Shown: piece by piece, positions 1 to 10,695 of the stretch | How positions within the stretch are numbered: position 1 is the first letter of the stretch | Layout: each line of letters starts with the position of its first letter | DNA from: Tridacna crocea | Taxonomy: Eukaryota > Mollusca > Bivalvia > Cardiida > Cardiidae | Assembly (NCBI GenBank): GCA_943736015.1 | Contig: OX031060.1 | Coordinates: 21,405,231 to 21,469,230, forward strand | DNA: 64,000 bases | Direction: 5' to 3' | The notes under the pieces: generated by a model | What the model was told of the DNA's origin: nothing | Databases searched by the model: none | What the model saw: the letters and a program-made list of their open reading frames with translations, nothing else | Made by a program: the position numbers and the translations under genes

Positions 1-331
1 TCGGATTTTCATTTACATTGTCTACAAAAGTGACTTGGGATAGTTCTAATGCATACGGGGTGAAAACTTTTATCAGGTGACAAAAAATTAGATCTATCTA
101 TAAATAAAGCATTTAAGTTTGCACACGACAAACCCAAATGTGATGCAAATTTCAGTGTAGATTAGTTTCCGAGCAATACATACAGTCTGATCTTGGATCT
201 ACACTACCTAATCAATTAAAAATAATTAATTCTGTGACAAGATCAGACAACCTGAAAGCATTTTCTCTTTTTCCAGTCATATTTTTTACTAATTTAAACA
301 CAAAACTTTAATGTCTCCATTTCAACTGCAT

Positions 332-554
332 TTAACTCATTACCAAACAACAAAATTTTAGGTTTGTCCAAATCGAAAGCAGACGACAAAATAAAAGTAA
401 CTGAAAATCTGAAATTTGTTTTGTGAAGGGTAGAAAACATTGTGGGAAAAGCAGAAAATGCTGGTTACCAGCATTTTCTCCTGTTCCCAGAAAGTTTTCA
501 AAAGGCTTCTTTCTCAGGGTCGTTAAAAGTCGGCATTATGTGGTAAAGGGTTAA
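332..554 (-). mobile_element. Family A TTAA MITE
   Basis: TTAA flanks both ends. The tail (TTACCAAACAACAAAATTTT) is at the low end and the head (ATTATGTGGTAAAGGG) at the high end. The hairpin core GAAAATGCTGGTTACCAGC is intact, but its outer stem has drifted (GGGAAAAGCAG against CTGTTCCCAG). Confidence 0.85.
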
Positions 555-1437
555 TTAGCTCTAACCTTTACTGCTGTCAATTCAAACAAGTCTGAATTTT
601 TGTCCTCTTGTACAAATTGAAGGATATAAGCTTTGCTACACAAAATATACAAATAATGTTAAATCCAAGAACTGGTTTTCATGAATTATTATGTATCCTC
701 ACAACCATAAAAGTATGACCATCTGTATATCCTGAATATCCATCTAATATCCATGTGGCTAGAATGAAATCCAATTTTTCTTTCCACCTTGGCTGTATAA
801 TGAATTTAACATTTGTCTGTGTTTATCCCCTCACCTATGCTTATTTTTAAAACTTTCATGAAACACTGTACCTCCCTTAGACAATTTTTGACTTCTTGCG
901 ACCGACCATGATTCTTTGCAACCAGTACTAAGTCTTGCTCTTATTGCAACAATGTTTCCAAATGAATGTCATCAGCTTAAGAATTGTCACATGATGCTAG
1001 TTTCAATAGAACAGTAATTAGTACATAATGCTTAATATACATTTTTCAAACAAGCCTTTGTACCAATGAGCACCAGGAAAAAGGCTTTCGGAAATATTGT
1101 GAGAAAAGAAGAAAATGCTGGTAACCAGCATTTTCTCCTTTTCCCACAATATTTCTAATCCTTTAGCAGACAAAGTCTTTGAATAGAAGCATATTTGATC
1201 TAGATTATCCTTTACCAACTCAACTGATATGAATATGTTTGAAAACTTGATATTTACTAAAGAGTTATTCAAAGTATTTTGCAAATTGCTTCTGAAAGAA
1301 GAGTAACAAGCATATACAAGAAAATAGGAGAATACAAAAACAAATGCCAAACTGAATGTGTAAATGGAATCAGCTATTTGCCATTTTAGTTTCAAGAACT
1401 TCACACCTTCCATATCATAAACAACACCAGAGGCTTT

Positions 1438-1506
1438 TGTGGACAGTGTTGATCAAGATCAGACTGCTCTGAATGTGCAGTCTGGTTTCTGATCTACACT
1501 GTCCAC
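1438..1506. repeat. Fragment of a GATCAAGATCAGACTGC inverted repeat
   Basis: An imperfect inverted repeat: GTGGACAGTGTTGATCAAG faces GATCTACACTGTCCAC around an AGACTGC...GCAGTCT stem. Related pieces occur near 5280, 17212, 23385 and 42757, so it is a dispersed family, not a local hairpin. Confidence 0.55.
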
Positions 1507-1571
1507 TCATTTATTGTAGATTATGAACAAACTGTCTTTTGATCTAACAGCAGAACTGTATATATAGCCGT

Positions 1572-1798
1572 TTAACCCTTTACCTGATATGCCAATTTGA
1601 GGCTCTTCCATTTAAGCAGCAAATAAAGATATGTCAAAAATATGGACAAATGAGGATAGAAATATTAGACTGTGTGGAAAACATTGTGGGAAAAGGAGAA
1701 ATTGCTTGTTACGAGCAATTTCTCCTTTTCGCACAATGTTTTCAAAAGCTGTCTGTTGTTGATACGTCAAAATGAGTATCTGTGGAGTAAAGGGTTAA
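1572..1798. mobile_element. Family B2 TTAA MITE
   Basis: TTAACCCTTTACCTGATATG at the left faces GTGGAGTAAAGGGTTAA at the right. The core is a stem of GGAGAAATTGCTTG with CGAGCAATTTCTCC. The outer arms carry CTTTATTTGC-like and TGATACGTCAA-like blocks that differ from family A. This copy is inverted relative to the one at 4921-5148. Confidence 0.85.
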
Positions 1799-2072
1799 GA
1801 AATGCACTTTATTTATTCAGTCATGAAAAGTTTTAGGAAGAGGCATCACAAGGCCCTACAATTCTGCAAAGGGCCATTATCTGTCATCCTATCTGCTATT
1901 GTGAATCTGGTCATTATCGTTTCCATAAATGCATTTTATCCCTTCAGCCATATTACAGCATCAGTATTGATTGAATTTCATCCTGCAGAATATTTTCAAC
2001 CCTTTACCAGTAGGCTCAGCTCAGCATGACTCAGTGACCGTTAGCGTAGCTTGGATCAAGATTGCACAGGCT

Positions 2073-2302
2073 TTAACCCATTACCAAACGAAAATATTTT
2101 AGACCGGTCCAAATTGAAAGCATTTGCAGACGACGAAATAAAAAGTGACTGAAAATTTGAAATTTGTTTTCTGAAGGGTAGAAAACAATGTGGGAAAAAG
2201 AGAAAATGCTGGTTACCAGCATTTTCTCCTTTTCCCACAATGTTTTTTAAACTCTTCTTTTTCAGGGGCATCAAAAGTAGGGATTGTGTGGTAATGGGTT
2301 AA
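2073..2302 (-). mobile_element. Family A TTAA MITE
   Basis: Complete copy with TTAA at both ends and tail at the low side (ACCGGTCCAAATTGAAAGC). The central stem GAGAAAATGCTGG/CCAGCATTTTCTC is perfect. The head ends in GTAATGGGTTAA. Confidence 0.88.
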
Positions 2303-2429
2303 AGTTCAAATCTTTTATTTAGTTTCTTCTGAACTATTCAGTGACAATAATGGCATCTGAAATCTTCAGAAAATGACAAAATCCATATTCTTAGCAATTG
2401 CAGATGACAAATGCAACCAAACACGTCAA

Positions 2430-2745
2430 AATTGAAAAAGAAACAATGCAATAAACTGACTTGGCCTTGAAAAAGCTGCAAGAATAAAGCTATCATTGTA
2501 TATCTGACTGTTTCAATCCATGAATGGTAATAATCAATCAAAACGTTTCAGTTACCAGCATTTTCTCTTTTCCCACAATGTTTTCAAAAGTCATTTATCC
2601 TCCTTCCGTCAAAACACAAGATTGTGTTATGAAGAGTTGCAGAAAAAAGAAACAATGCAATGGAGACTTGGCCTTGAAAAAGCTGTCAGAATAAAGCTAC
2701 CATTGTATTTCTCTGTTTTAAATCCATGAATGGTAATAAATCAGT
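2430..2745. repeat. Local direct duplication around a MITE remnant
   Basis: A block of about 105 bp near 2435-2540 recurs near 2638-2745. Shared landmarks are GAAACAATGCAAT, ACTTGGCCTTGAAAAAGCTG, AGAATAAAGCTA and CCATGAATGGTAATAA. Between the two blocks is half of a family A element (about 2548-2637), containing TTACCAGCATTTTCTC and CCCACAATGTTTTCAAAAG. Confidence 0.7.
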
Positions 2746-2782
2746 CTGGATGCTAATTTTTACATATTAAGACTTGGGGTCT

Positions 2783-3455
2783 TTAACCCTTTACCACACA
2801 ATCATAACTTTCAATGACTCTGAGAAAATTTATACAGCTCTGGAAAACATGGTGGGAAAAGCACAAAATGCTGGTAACCGTATTAAATGTGGCTCAAATG
2901 ATGACGATGTGTCTTTTAAAGGCTAGAAAACATTGTGTGAAAGGTAGAAAATGCTGGATACAACACAACAAAATTGTAGACTTGTCCAAATTGAAAGCAT
3001 TTGCAGATGACAAAATGCATGTGGTTCAAAACTGAAATTTATTTTGGGAAGGGTAGAAAACATTGGCCCGCCTGCAAGGCTCAGTGGTGAGCATGTTGGA
3101 CTGACATAATGTTGTGGTTGCCAAATCGATACCCAGTTGAGGCAAACTTTCTTTCAGGCATATTTTTGCCTCTCACCTCTGCTAAAGCATTGTGAGAAAA
3201 GTAGTCAGTGGCTTTGGAAAGAAAGTTGTGTTAGTACTAGTATGAGAAAGCCAGGAAAAACATGTGCATCACCGACCACCATGATATGAACTTAGCTGTT
3301 AAAGTGGCCGTAAACCCCAATACAACCAACCAAGAAAATATTGAAGGAAAAGGAGAAAATGCTGGTTACCAGCGTTTCTTCCATTTCCTGCAATATTTTC
3401 AAAAGAATTCTTTCTCAAGCTTGTTAAAAGATGGGATTGTGTAGTAAAAAGTTAA
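2783..3455. mobile_element. Composite of decayed family A MITEs interrupted by a SINE
   Basis: The block starts TTAACCCTTTACCACACAAT and ends GTAGTAAAAAGTTAA. It holds a head plus partial core (2783-2970), then a second copy starting with ACAACAAAATTGTAGACTTG. The second copy is split at 3065 by the SINE and resumes at 3333 with the core GAAAATGCTGGTTACCAGC. Part of the first element's tail half is missing. Confidence 0.7.
3066..3332 (+). mobile_element. tRNA-derived SINE, full-length-like copy
   Basis: The head looks tRNA-like: an A-box-like GGCTCAGTGGTGAGC and a B-box-like AATCGATACCC. A body with CTTTCTTTCAGGCATATTTT follows, then the tail AAACCCCAATACAACCAACC. The flanks AGAAAACATTG (3055-3065) and AGAAAATATTG (3333-3343) look like a target-site duplication with one mismatch. 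It belongs to the same family as 53110-53377 and 19800-19949. Confidence 0.8.
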
Positions 3456-4329
3456 GAAAACCTGCCCCTTCAGGGCTGCAAAAGTAGGAATAGTTTGGTA
3501 AAGGTTACAATCAAATGATAATACAATCGGAGTCAAGATTTGATTATGGCACCATCATCTTAAGGTCAATATATTGAATCATAAATCATCTGCAGACCCT
3601 TTTGATTTAAATAAAGAACACAAAGACAAAAATGATGTCCAAATCAATTTGAAAATTAAGGAGAATGAAGAATTTTGCTTGTTTTCAGCATTTTCTCAGT
3701 CATTACCTTTTACAGGCTAATCCCCTTCAGATGCCATTAACAAAAGTAAAAAGTTAGCCTTACACGATGTATAAATTTCCTTTTTCTCACAATGTTTTAC
3801 AACCTTTGACAGACAAATTCTGCCCTCAGAGCAACAATTAAGCTTATCTATTGCTAATGCTTTCATATTGGAACAGTAAAAAATTTTCATGCAATACATT
3901 TGCTATTACAATTTGAAAACTTTCAACTGCTGCATCAAAATGTGCTGACACACAGAAATAAGTATCACACAAGTTTTGGGGTTACAATTCACTGGATGTC
4001 TACTGAACTGGTTCATGTTATGCATAAAAATTCAACAACAAGCTGTAAAGAAATCATATGGATTCCTCTATTTGAGGGGGTTAAATTGCCTGTGAAATTA
4101 ATTCACCCATCACAAAGTTGTAAATTCAAGTTGACTAGATATCAATTTAAACCCTATGAAAGTTTTACTACAGACCCTTCACAGTAAATGATTATTAAGT
4201 TGACACCTTACCAGAAGTGAGGAATGCATACAAGATTACCATAAAAGTTCCAATTAACATACCCTGTTGATATTGCCCTGAGGGCTCTATTCAAACCCTA
4301 GGGACATTTCCAGTCATTCACTGATTACA

Positions 4330-4548
4330 TTACTCTTTACCAAACGAGAAATAGACTGGTCCAAATTGAAAGCATTTGCAAACAAATAAGTAAGCCTGAA
4401 AAATTGAAATTTGGTTTGGAAAAGGAAGAAAGCATAGTGGGAAAAGAAGAAAATGCTGGTTACCAGCATTTTCTCCTTTTCCCGCAATGTTTTCAAATGG
4501 CCTCTTTCACAGGGGTGTTAAAAGTCCAGATTGTGGAGTAAAACTTTA
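4330..4548 (-). mobile_element. Family A MITE with decayed ends
   Basis: Tail-to-head order is clear (TACCAAACGAGAAATAGACTG, core AATGCTGGTTACCAGCATT, then TTAAAAGTCCAGATTGTGGA). Both TTAA sites have mutated. A short deletion lies in the tail near 4395. Confidence 0.75.
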
Positions 4549-4920
4549 CAATTAAACTTTTCATAGTAAGAAATAAAGAACTAAGGATCAGTAAAGGGGC
4601 TCTGACCTATAGAATTTATTAGTAAACAGTGAAAATATGATTTAGAAACCACTCATTTTGATTGTTTTCTTCAGTTATCACTATTTTCACTGAAGTGCCC
4701 TGTACAAAAAGCGTCAAAGGTATCACAAAAAGCACAGAGCCACATGTCATCCTCTCTCACCTGGACAACCAACAAAGCTTTTCTCATTTCTTATCTTTTA
4801 CAAACAGGTCAAGTGTTGCTGCATGATGGGCAACCTTTATGGGGATAAAATTCAAATTAAAATAAACCCTGGGCTCCCACAGAGAGATATCTACCTCAGC
4901 TATTGACCATGTACCAAGTA

Positions 4921-5148
4921 TTAACCCTTTACTCCATAGATACTCATTTTGACATATCAACAACAGACAGCTTTTGAAAACATTGTGGGAAAAGGAGAAA
5001 TTGCTCGTAACGAGCAATTTCTCCTTTTCCCACAATGTTTCACTCAATTAGATATTTGTATCCTGATTTGTCCATATTTTTGACATCATATCTTTATTTG
5101 CTGCTCAAATGGGAGAGCCTCAAATTGACATATCAGGTAAAGGGTTAA
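4921..5148. mobile_element. Family B2 TTAA MITE
   Basis: Complete copy: TTAACCCTTTACTCCATAGA to GGTAAAGGGTTAA. The stem AGAAATTGCTCGTAACGAG has a perfect partner, and the arms carry CATATCAACAACAGACAGC and TGACATCATATCTTTATTTG. It is the best reference copy of B2 in the window. Confidence 0.9.
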
Positions 5149-5279
5149 CACTTTACTTGGTGACAGAACTTTAGCCATGCCCATAAAGTGTTTGAAAAAG
5201 ACACACCAAATACCACTTGACTGATTGGAACCCTTTTTGCACACAATACCAACTATTAACGACCCTGTGAAAGATGAAG

Positions 5280-5343
5280 CAGATGAAAGATCAAGACTGC
5301 ATGTTCTGTGCAGTATGATCTTGAACTGCATGCACTGTCTGCA
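5280..5343. repeat. Short inverted repeat of the AGACTGCA family
   Basis: GATCAAGACTGCATG and GTGCAGTATGATCTTGA form an imperfect stem. It resembles the fragments at 1438 and 42757 and is probably the same dispersed family, decayed. Confidence 0.4.
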
Positions 5344-5377
5344 AAAACAAAGCAAGTCAGTTCAAGGGTTTTACATT

Positions 5378-7029
5378 TTAACCCTTTACCCCATAAGGCA
5401 TTTCTATGGTATCTCTAATCGGTCCAAAATAACAGCAAGGATGAAGCAGTTTCTTATGTGTATATGACACCTTTTGATAGCATAGAAAACAGGTGTGCGG
5501 TAGAAAAGCCAGAGGTAAAAAAGCCATAGGTAAAAAGGCCATAGGTAAAAAGGCCATAGGTAAAAAAGCCAGAAGTAAAACGGTAAAAAGGCCATAGGTA
5601 ATAAGGCCATAGGTAAAAAAGCCAGAGCTAATTTAGTATATATGGTTTATTAAGAAAAAAAGAGCTAATTTAGTAGTATATGATGTAGAGAAAGCTTTTT
5701 GTTTCAGAAAATCTTTAGAAGTATTTTGGGAAAAGGAGGTGCCAATTTTTCCTTTTCACACAATGTTTTATATCCTATCTTGATGTGTTGTATGCAGATT
5801 ATTTCAATATGTCAGAGTCTGAAATTAGTTGTTTGATAAGGGGAACTTCTCCAGCCTTCAGCTACTGACTTTTGAAAACATTTAAGGAAAATGAGAAACT
5901 GCCAATAACAAAAAAATTTTTCTTTTCACACATTTCCCTATATTGATGTGTTATATACAGATTTTTTCAATATTTAACCCTTTTCTAAATTCCCAACAAA
6001 TGCAATTTTAGACAGGCCTCCTTTTACTTTTCTTGCTCATAACACGAAACAATTTCTGCTTTTCCAACAATGTTTTATATCCTATCTTGATGTGTTATGT
6101 GCATACTCTTTCAATTTGAAAGAGTCTAAAATTAGTTGTTTGATAAGTGAAACTGGTCATACTTAGCACTTTTGCATTTGCAGGTGATGACTTTAGAAAA
6201 CATTTCAGGAAAAAGGGGAAACTGCTCAAAGGAAGCAATTTCCTACAATGTTTGCAATCACTGCATACCATTATCTTATACTTCAAAGTTTCCATGGAAT
6301 AATCTTTCAATACAAGAAACAAACTAATTGCAAGCAAGTGCAAATTGTCATTTCACAAGTCCAAGTTTTAATCATAATTATGCGATTGGTCAATAACAAT
6401 TTGAAATAATACTGTTAAATTATGTAATAGGGCATTTCCTGCACCTATTATTGGTTTCAATTAATTTATCAACAAGTACTTGTAGACAGATAAACAAATA
6501 TAATTTCTATTAAATACAAATTATCTTGTTACCCATCCTTTTTGGTAATATAAAAATCACTCTTTATTTAGATACCATTATATGCGTTACATGGTAACTT
6601 CTTTTAATTTACATAATAAATATAAAAAATTATGCACAAATATAATGTTAGAATTAATGCACAAATCATCACAAATCATTTTCATTAAATATTTATAAAT
6701 ATCAATATTATATTTAAAATATTTGGTATTTTTTTATTAAATCATATATTCATGTACTAAATTAGCTCTGGCTTTTTTACCTATGGCCTTATTACCTATG
6801 GCTTTTTTACCGTTTTACTTCTGGCTTTTTTACCTATGGCTTTTTTACCTATGGCCTTTTTACCTATGGCTTTTTTACCTCTTGCTTTTTTACCTACATT
6901 CTAGAAAACACTATTGTGACAAAAGGTGAAATTGCTCGTTACAAGCAATTTCACCTTTTGCCACAATGTTTTCCAAAGGCTCCTACAAGCAATGTGTAGA
7001 AATGAGTATTCTGTGGGGTAAAGGGTTAA
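5378..7029. mobile_element. Family B1 TTAA MITE split by a fold-back element
   Basis: The left part 5378-5491 runs from TTAACCCTTTACCCCATAAG to GATAGCATAGAAAACA. The right part 6902-7029 resumes at TAGAAAACACTATTGTGAC, passes through GTGAAATTGCTCG and ends TGGGGTAAAGGGTTAA. Removing 5492-6901 and one TAGAAAACA rebuilds a typical B1 copy like 33711-33938. Confidence 0.88.
5492..6901. mobile_element. Fold-back transposon with long subrepeat TIRs (MULE-like?)
   Basis: A 1,410-bp insertion flanked by the perfect 9-bp duplication TAGAAAACA (5483-5491, 6902-6910). Its inverted arms of about 146 bp (5492-5638 and 6756-6901) are nearly identical and built from tandem 16-17-bp units such as GCCATAGGTAAAAA. 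The interior is very AT-rich with no coding capacity, and repeats a motif like ATCCTATCTTGATGTGTT about three times (near 5770, 5935, 6070). A 9-bp duplication fits Mutator-like elements, but no transposase is present, so the class is inferred. Confidence 0.8.
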
Positions 7030-7554
7030 AGATACTACTTTTACTAAAAGAAGCACAAAATGTGAATCAACTGATCTGATATGAAATGGATAGAAAAAAC
7101 TTTTGTGAAAACGACAAAATGCTGATTAACCCGATTATGTCCCATTCAAACAATGTTTTCCAAAGCCTTTAGGTCAAGAAAACAAAAGGTTATTTAGTAA
7201 GGGTTGAAAGAACACAAGACAAAATGGATTCCATTTGTCAAAGTTCCTCTTGGTAAGAGATAATGAGCAGTAATCCATTTATTACTGGAAAATCATAGAA
7301 CTTCTGACAAAATTACATTCTGACCATTATCAAGCCAGACAGGCTTATTATCTGTAACAGGCCATTTGGGAAAATCATGAAAGGCTGAGTTGGTAATTAT
7401 TTTGTTCTTTGGTCATAAAATCTACTGGTTAATTGACTCCTTGCCTCCCGTAGCAATTTTGCACAAGTCTTTGAAAACAACCAAAATATAGAGCAGCATG
7501 AAAGTAACTTTTACCAGGTTACAAAGTTTTAGACTAGACAAGAGCATCATAAAA

Positions 7555-7790
7555 TTAACCCTTTCTGAAATAATCCTTGACAAAATAACAGAAGGGTCTA
7601 AATTAAAAGCATTTGCAGACCACAAAATAAACGTGATTGAGAAGTTGAAACTTGGTCTGGGAAGGGTAGAAAACATTGTGGGAAAAGGATAAAATGCTGG
7701 TTACCAGCATTTTCTCCTTTTCCCACAATGTTTTCAAAAGGCTTCTTTTTCAGGGTCGTTAAAAGTGGGGATTATGTGGTAAAGAGTTAA
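7555..7790 (-). mobile_element. Family A TTAA MITE
   Basis: TTAACCCTTTCTGAAATAAT at the low end is drifted. The rest is canonical: AAGCATTTGCAGACCACAAA, core AATGCTGGTTACCAGCATT, and ATTATGTGGTAAAGAGTTAA. The left terminal block carries an extra insertion of about 10 bp compared with other copies. Confidence 0.82.
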
Positions 7791-8439
7791 CCAATGTAAA
7801 AGATTACCCAATGTTAAAGTATTAGACTAGTCTAAATTGAGGGTATTTTGAATATGACATATAAATGTGACTCAACTTATGGGATTTGTAACCAGCATTT
7901 TTACATTTTTCAACAATGTTTTCAAAAGCCTTTTTCCCAAGGCTCACTTTACCATTTAGCAAAGAAGCCCTTTTTAACAACTCTTAGAATATGGGATTTT
8001 GAAAAGTATTGTGATAAAACCAAAAATGGTCTTACTCAGCGTTTATCCCTTTTGCCATGATGTTTTCTACCCTTTCAAAGACAAACCCTATTATTTGTGC
8101 AAGATCCGATTAGTTGTCTGCAAATGCTTCCAATTTCAGGCAAGTCTAAAATTTTGTCACATGGTAAGGATTTAGGCTTAAAATATCTCTCACATAGAAA
8201 TTATCTTCATAAATCTTCCACAAAATACTTCTGAAAACATTGTGATAAATGGTAAAACTGCACACAATCCAGCAATTTCTCAAAGGCGCTCTCTGCAATT
8301 TTCTTCAATTCAACTTTAACTGAATCCTCCTTATTTTCTATTCAAATTTGAACATATGATAATAGAAGATTTTACTTCAACAGTACTAGGGTGTATCAAG
8401 TATAAAACTTGACAAAATAAATCAATGTTTTCATTAAAA

Positions 8440-8690
8440 AGATTAGAGTTGGGAAAAAAAGTGGAAGGGAGATAACTCTGCAACAAACTACAGCTGGGTC
8501 ATGGAAATTGCACATGCACAACTTTGTATACATAGGAACACTATGTGTAACTTTGAGTTCAGTATTCGATAAAATGTCAGAGTATTTTGCCTCACAAATT
8601 TGTGTCTATGGACAGACAAATGGACAGACTGACAGACAGTCATGGTGATTCTAGTATACCCCTCTCCACTTAGTTTTGGAGACTATAAAC
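8440..8690 (+). repeat. Dispersed repeat with GACAGAC tract and GTATACCCC end
   Basis: Features in order are GGGAGATAACTCTGC, TGGACAGACTGACAGACAG and GATTCTAGTATACCCCTC. The last two recur at 18270-18358. This matches the 3' part of a repeat style common in bivalve DNA; that link is from memory. Confidence 0.5.
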
Positions 8691-8706
8691 AGGTGAAATA
8701 ACTTAC

Positions 8707-8896
8707 CCGAAATTCTTCTAAGTAGAGATGGCAGAGATCTTTGTTCTGGATTACATCTGCTTTACCGGTTTCATCTACAAGTCTGTCAAAGCTCCGTTCT
8801 GTACTCTCCATCCAGCTCATGAACTCATCAAGGGCAAGGTCAAACTGTTCTGGGGTCTGGACTCTTTTGTCTGCTGCTTTAAGATTGTCAGTAAGC
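8707..8896 (-). CDS. DMD: Dystrophin exon: start of spectrin-like repeat R22
   Basis: A 190-nt exon, the most 3' one in the window. It is preceded by TTTACACACAG and followed by GTAAGT. Its first base completes an Arg codon from the previous exon and its last codon is complete (phase 1 to 0). The peptide starts LTDNLKAADKR, has a helix A core with LDEFMSWMESTERSFDRL, and ends LCHLYLEEFR. This corresponds to human R22, which has LEKFLAWLTEAE at the same place. Dystrophin is a rod-shaped protein under the muscle plasma membrane that links actin to the dystroglycan complex; rod repeats act as spacers and partner-binding sites. The start of helix B ends the exon, so R22 is incomplete here. Confidence 0.93.
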
Positions 8897-10193
8897 CTGT
8901 GTGTAAATAAGGTTTGGGTCTATATAGCATGCAACACATGAAAAGGGGCATTGGGACATTTGCAAAGAGTACATCTGGATCAGCCTGCTTACTCGGTGCT
9001 GACAGATAATCTGAAATGGCACTTCTGTTTTTAGGTAATTTTCTGTTTTGTGCAAGTCTACTACAGGTTAAAATCAAATGCGGTTGTAATGTGCTGGCTC
9101 AGATTACCCTGTGCGGTCCGCGCAACCTGATCCTAAACTCCACTTTACGCAAATGCTCGATTGCAGATGACAAGTCAATGGGGCTCACTTGGTGCAATAT
9201 TTCTGATTGAATATAAAACATTGTGGGAGAAGGAGAAAATGCTGGTGTTCAGAATGTCTTCCTTTTCCAACACTTTTCCAAAAGGCTTCTCTCCCAGGGT
9301 CATAAAAAGTCGGCATTGTGTGATAAAGGATTAAAAGTTTGAACATGCAACATTTCAATTGATCTTCTGGACAGGCTAATAGTTATATTTGGATTACTTT
9401 GTAGAAGGACATAATTCGTTAACTCTTTACCATATGACAACATTTTAGATTGGTCCAAATTGAAAGCACTTGCAGATGACCAAATAAATGTGACTAAAGA
9501 ATGGAAATTTATTCTAGGAAGCAAAGAAAACATTGTAAGAAAAGGAGAAAATGCTGGTTACCAGCATTTTCTTCTTTTCCCGCAATGTTTTCAAAAGGCT
9601 TCTTTCCCAGAGGTGACTGAAAGTCGGGATTGTCAGGTGAAGGGATAACAAACTCAAAAATTTTATACTGATCCATGTCGTAAGCATATGCAGATGACAA
9701 ATGTGGCTAAAATTCTTGAATTTTTGTTAGAAAGGGTAGAGAATACTGTGCAAAGTAGAGAGACTGCTGAGTACCAGTACTTTCTCCCTTTCTACAATGT
9801 CTTCAAAAGGGTTTCTCCATCTGGTTCAGAGACAGTTTTGTAAATTTGTGTGTTTGTATTTGATGCTGTTTTATTACAGTGGTATTTCCTGCTAGGCAAA
9901 ATTAAATTCTTTGTTTTGGGACTTTTTTAATGTTTATTCTTCATGCAGAACTGTCAGGCATTAAGCCTAAATTTATGCAGAATCTTGAACTACAAATCCT
10001 AGAACAGATAACTGAGTTGTAAGAAGACTATTCATTACAGAGACAAAATCACAGTCTATGGGTGTCTGGACTAACTTCTCCAAATCTACACAAACTTCTC
10101 CATCTATCTAACTGTTTTGAATGGTCCACATTTGGTTTGTGGCATTACACTTTGCACATTAAAAAGGACTCACAAACTGAGTGGATAGCTTAC
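8897..10193 (-). other. DMD: Intron between R21 and R22 exons
   Basis: A 1.3-kb intron. It holds a truncated family A piece (about 9205-9335, core AATGCTGGTGTTCAG), the copy at 9419-9648 and a decayed piece near 9655-9840. I see nothing else in 9850-10193. Confidence 0.85.
9419..9648 (-). mobile_element. Family A MITE
   Basis: The TTAACTCTTTACCATATGAC end is intact. The head end has decayed to GGTGAAGGGATAAC, so the right TTAA is lost. The core AATGCTGGTTACCAGCATT and AAAGCACTTGCAGATGAC are present. Confidence 0.82.
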
Positions 10194-10348
10194 CTGTTCA
10201 ACAAAGCCGACCATCTATTGACAAGTTTTTCCAGCTGAAGTTTGACAAGACTGGTATCATCAGATTTGTAGTTCTCTATCAGTTTGTTGGCCAGTGCCTT
10301 CAAGTCATCCGCTTTGATCTGCCATTCTGCGACCTCTGTCTCCAGCGT
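10194..10348 (-). CDS. DMD: Dystrophin exon: second half of repeat R21
   Basis: A 155-nt exon with acceptor TTTCTTTCCAG and donor GTAAGC (phase 0 to 2). It encodes TLETEVAEWQIKADDLKAL, then LANKLIENYKSDDTS and LEKLVNRWSALLN, ending in AG that joins the next exon to make Arg. Human R21 has the same layout with LALKLLRDYSADDTR. The conserved YxxDDT segment between helices B and C is the clearest sign of dystrophin rather than a general spectrin-repeat protein. Spacing of the Trp in helix C (NRW) fits the spectrin heptad pattern. Confidence 0.95.
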
Positions 10349-10433
10349 CTGGAAAGAAATTACTATTTTCTTTAACTACTAACCAGAGGAAGAAATGTTG
10401 GTCCTGGCCACACTAAAAATATTTCCAAACAAG

Positions 10434-10695
10434 AGGGCCATTGGCCCTGGAGCACTCACCTGAGATTATAGCTTATGTGTGAAATTCAATTCTTTGAACA
10501 ACTTTGGTAGAGCTTCACCCAAGGAACATCCCTACCAAGTTTCATCAAGATTGGCCCAGTGGTTTGGGAGAAGATGATGTTTAAAGAAATTGCTGATGGA
10601 CGACTGACTGAGGGCGATCAGACGGAGTACCACGGATGACAGACATAGGGCGATCACAATAGCTCACCTTTGGCACTTCGTGCTAAGGTGAGCTA
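10434..10695 (+). repeat. AACAAGAGGGCCAT repeat, short form
   Basis: Begins AACAAGAGGGCCATTGGCCC and ends in a hairpin, AGCTCACCTTTGGCACTTC facing GTGCTAAGGTGAGCT. An internal block (CAATTCTTTGAACAACTTTG, CAAGTTTCATCAAGATTGGC) recurs at 11590 and 39190. It is probably a non-autonomous mobile repeat. The terminal hairpin could suggest a Helitron, but the usual CTRR end is not seen. Confidence 0.65.

Larger units (their letters stand above)
1..8706 (-). other. DMD: Intron downstream of the R22 exon (partial)
   Basis: Everything below the last visible exon reads as intron on the minus strand. I found no further dystrophin-like exon, so the rest of R22 must lie outside the window. Besides the elements listed separately, 555-1050, 3456-4330, 7200-7554 and 8175-8440 are AT-rich sequence in which I see no gene or regular structure. 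Decayed family A pieces lie at about 1050-1215, 7080-7200 and 7815-8175. Confidence 0.7.
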
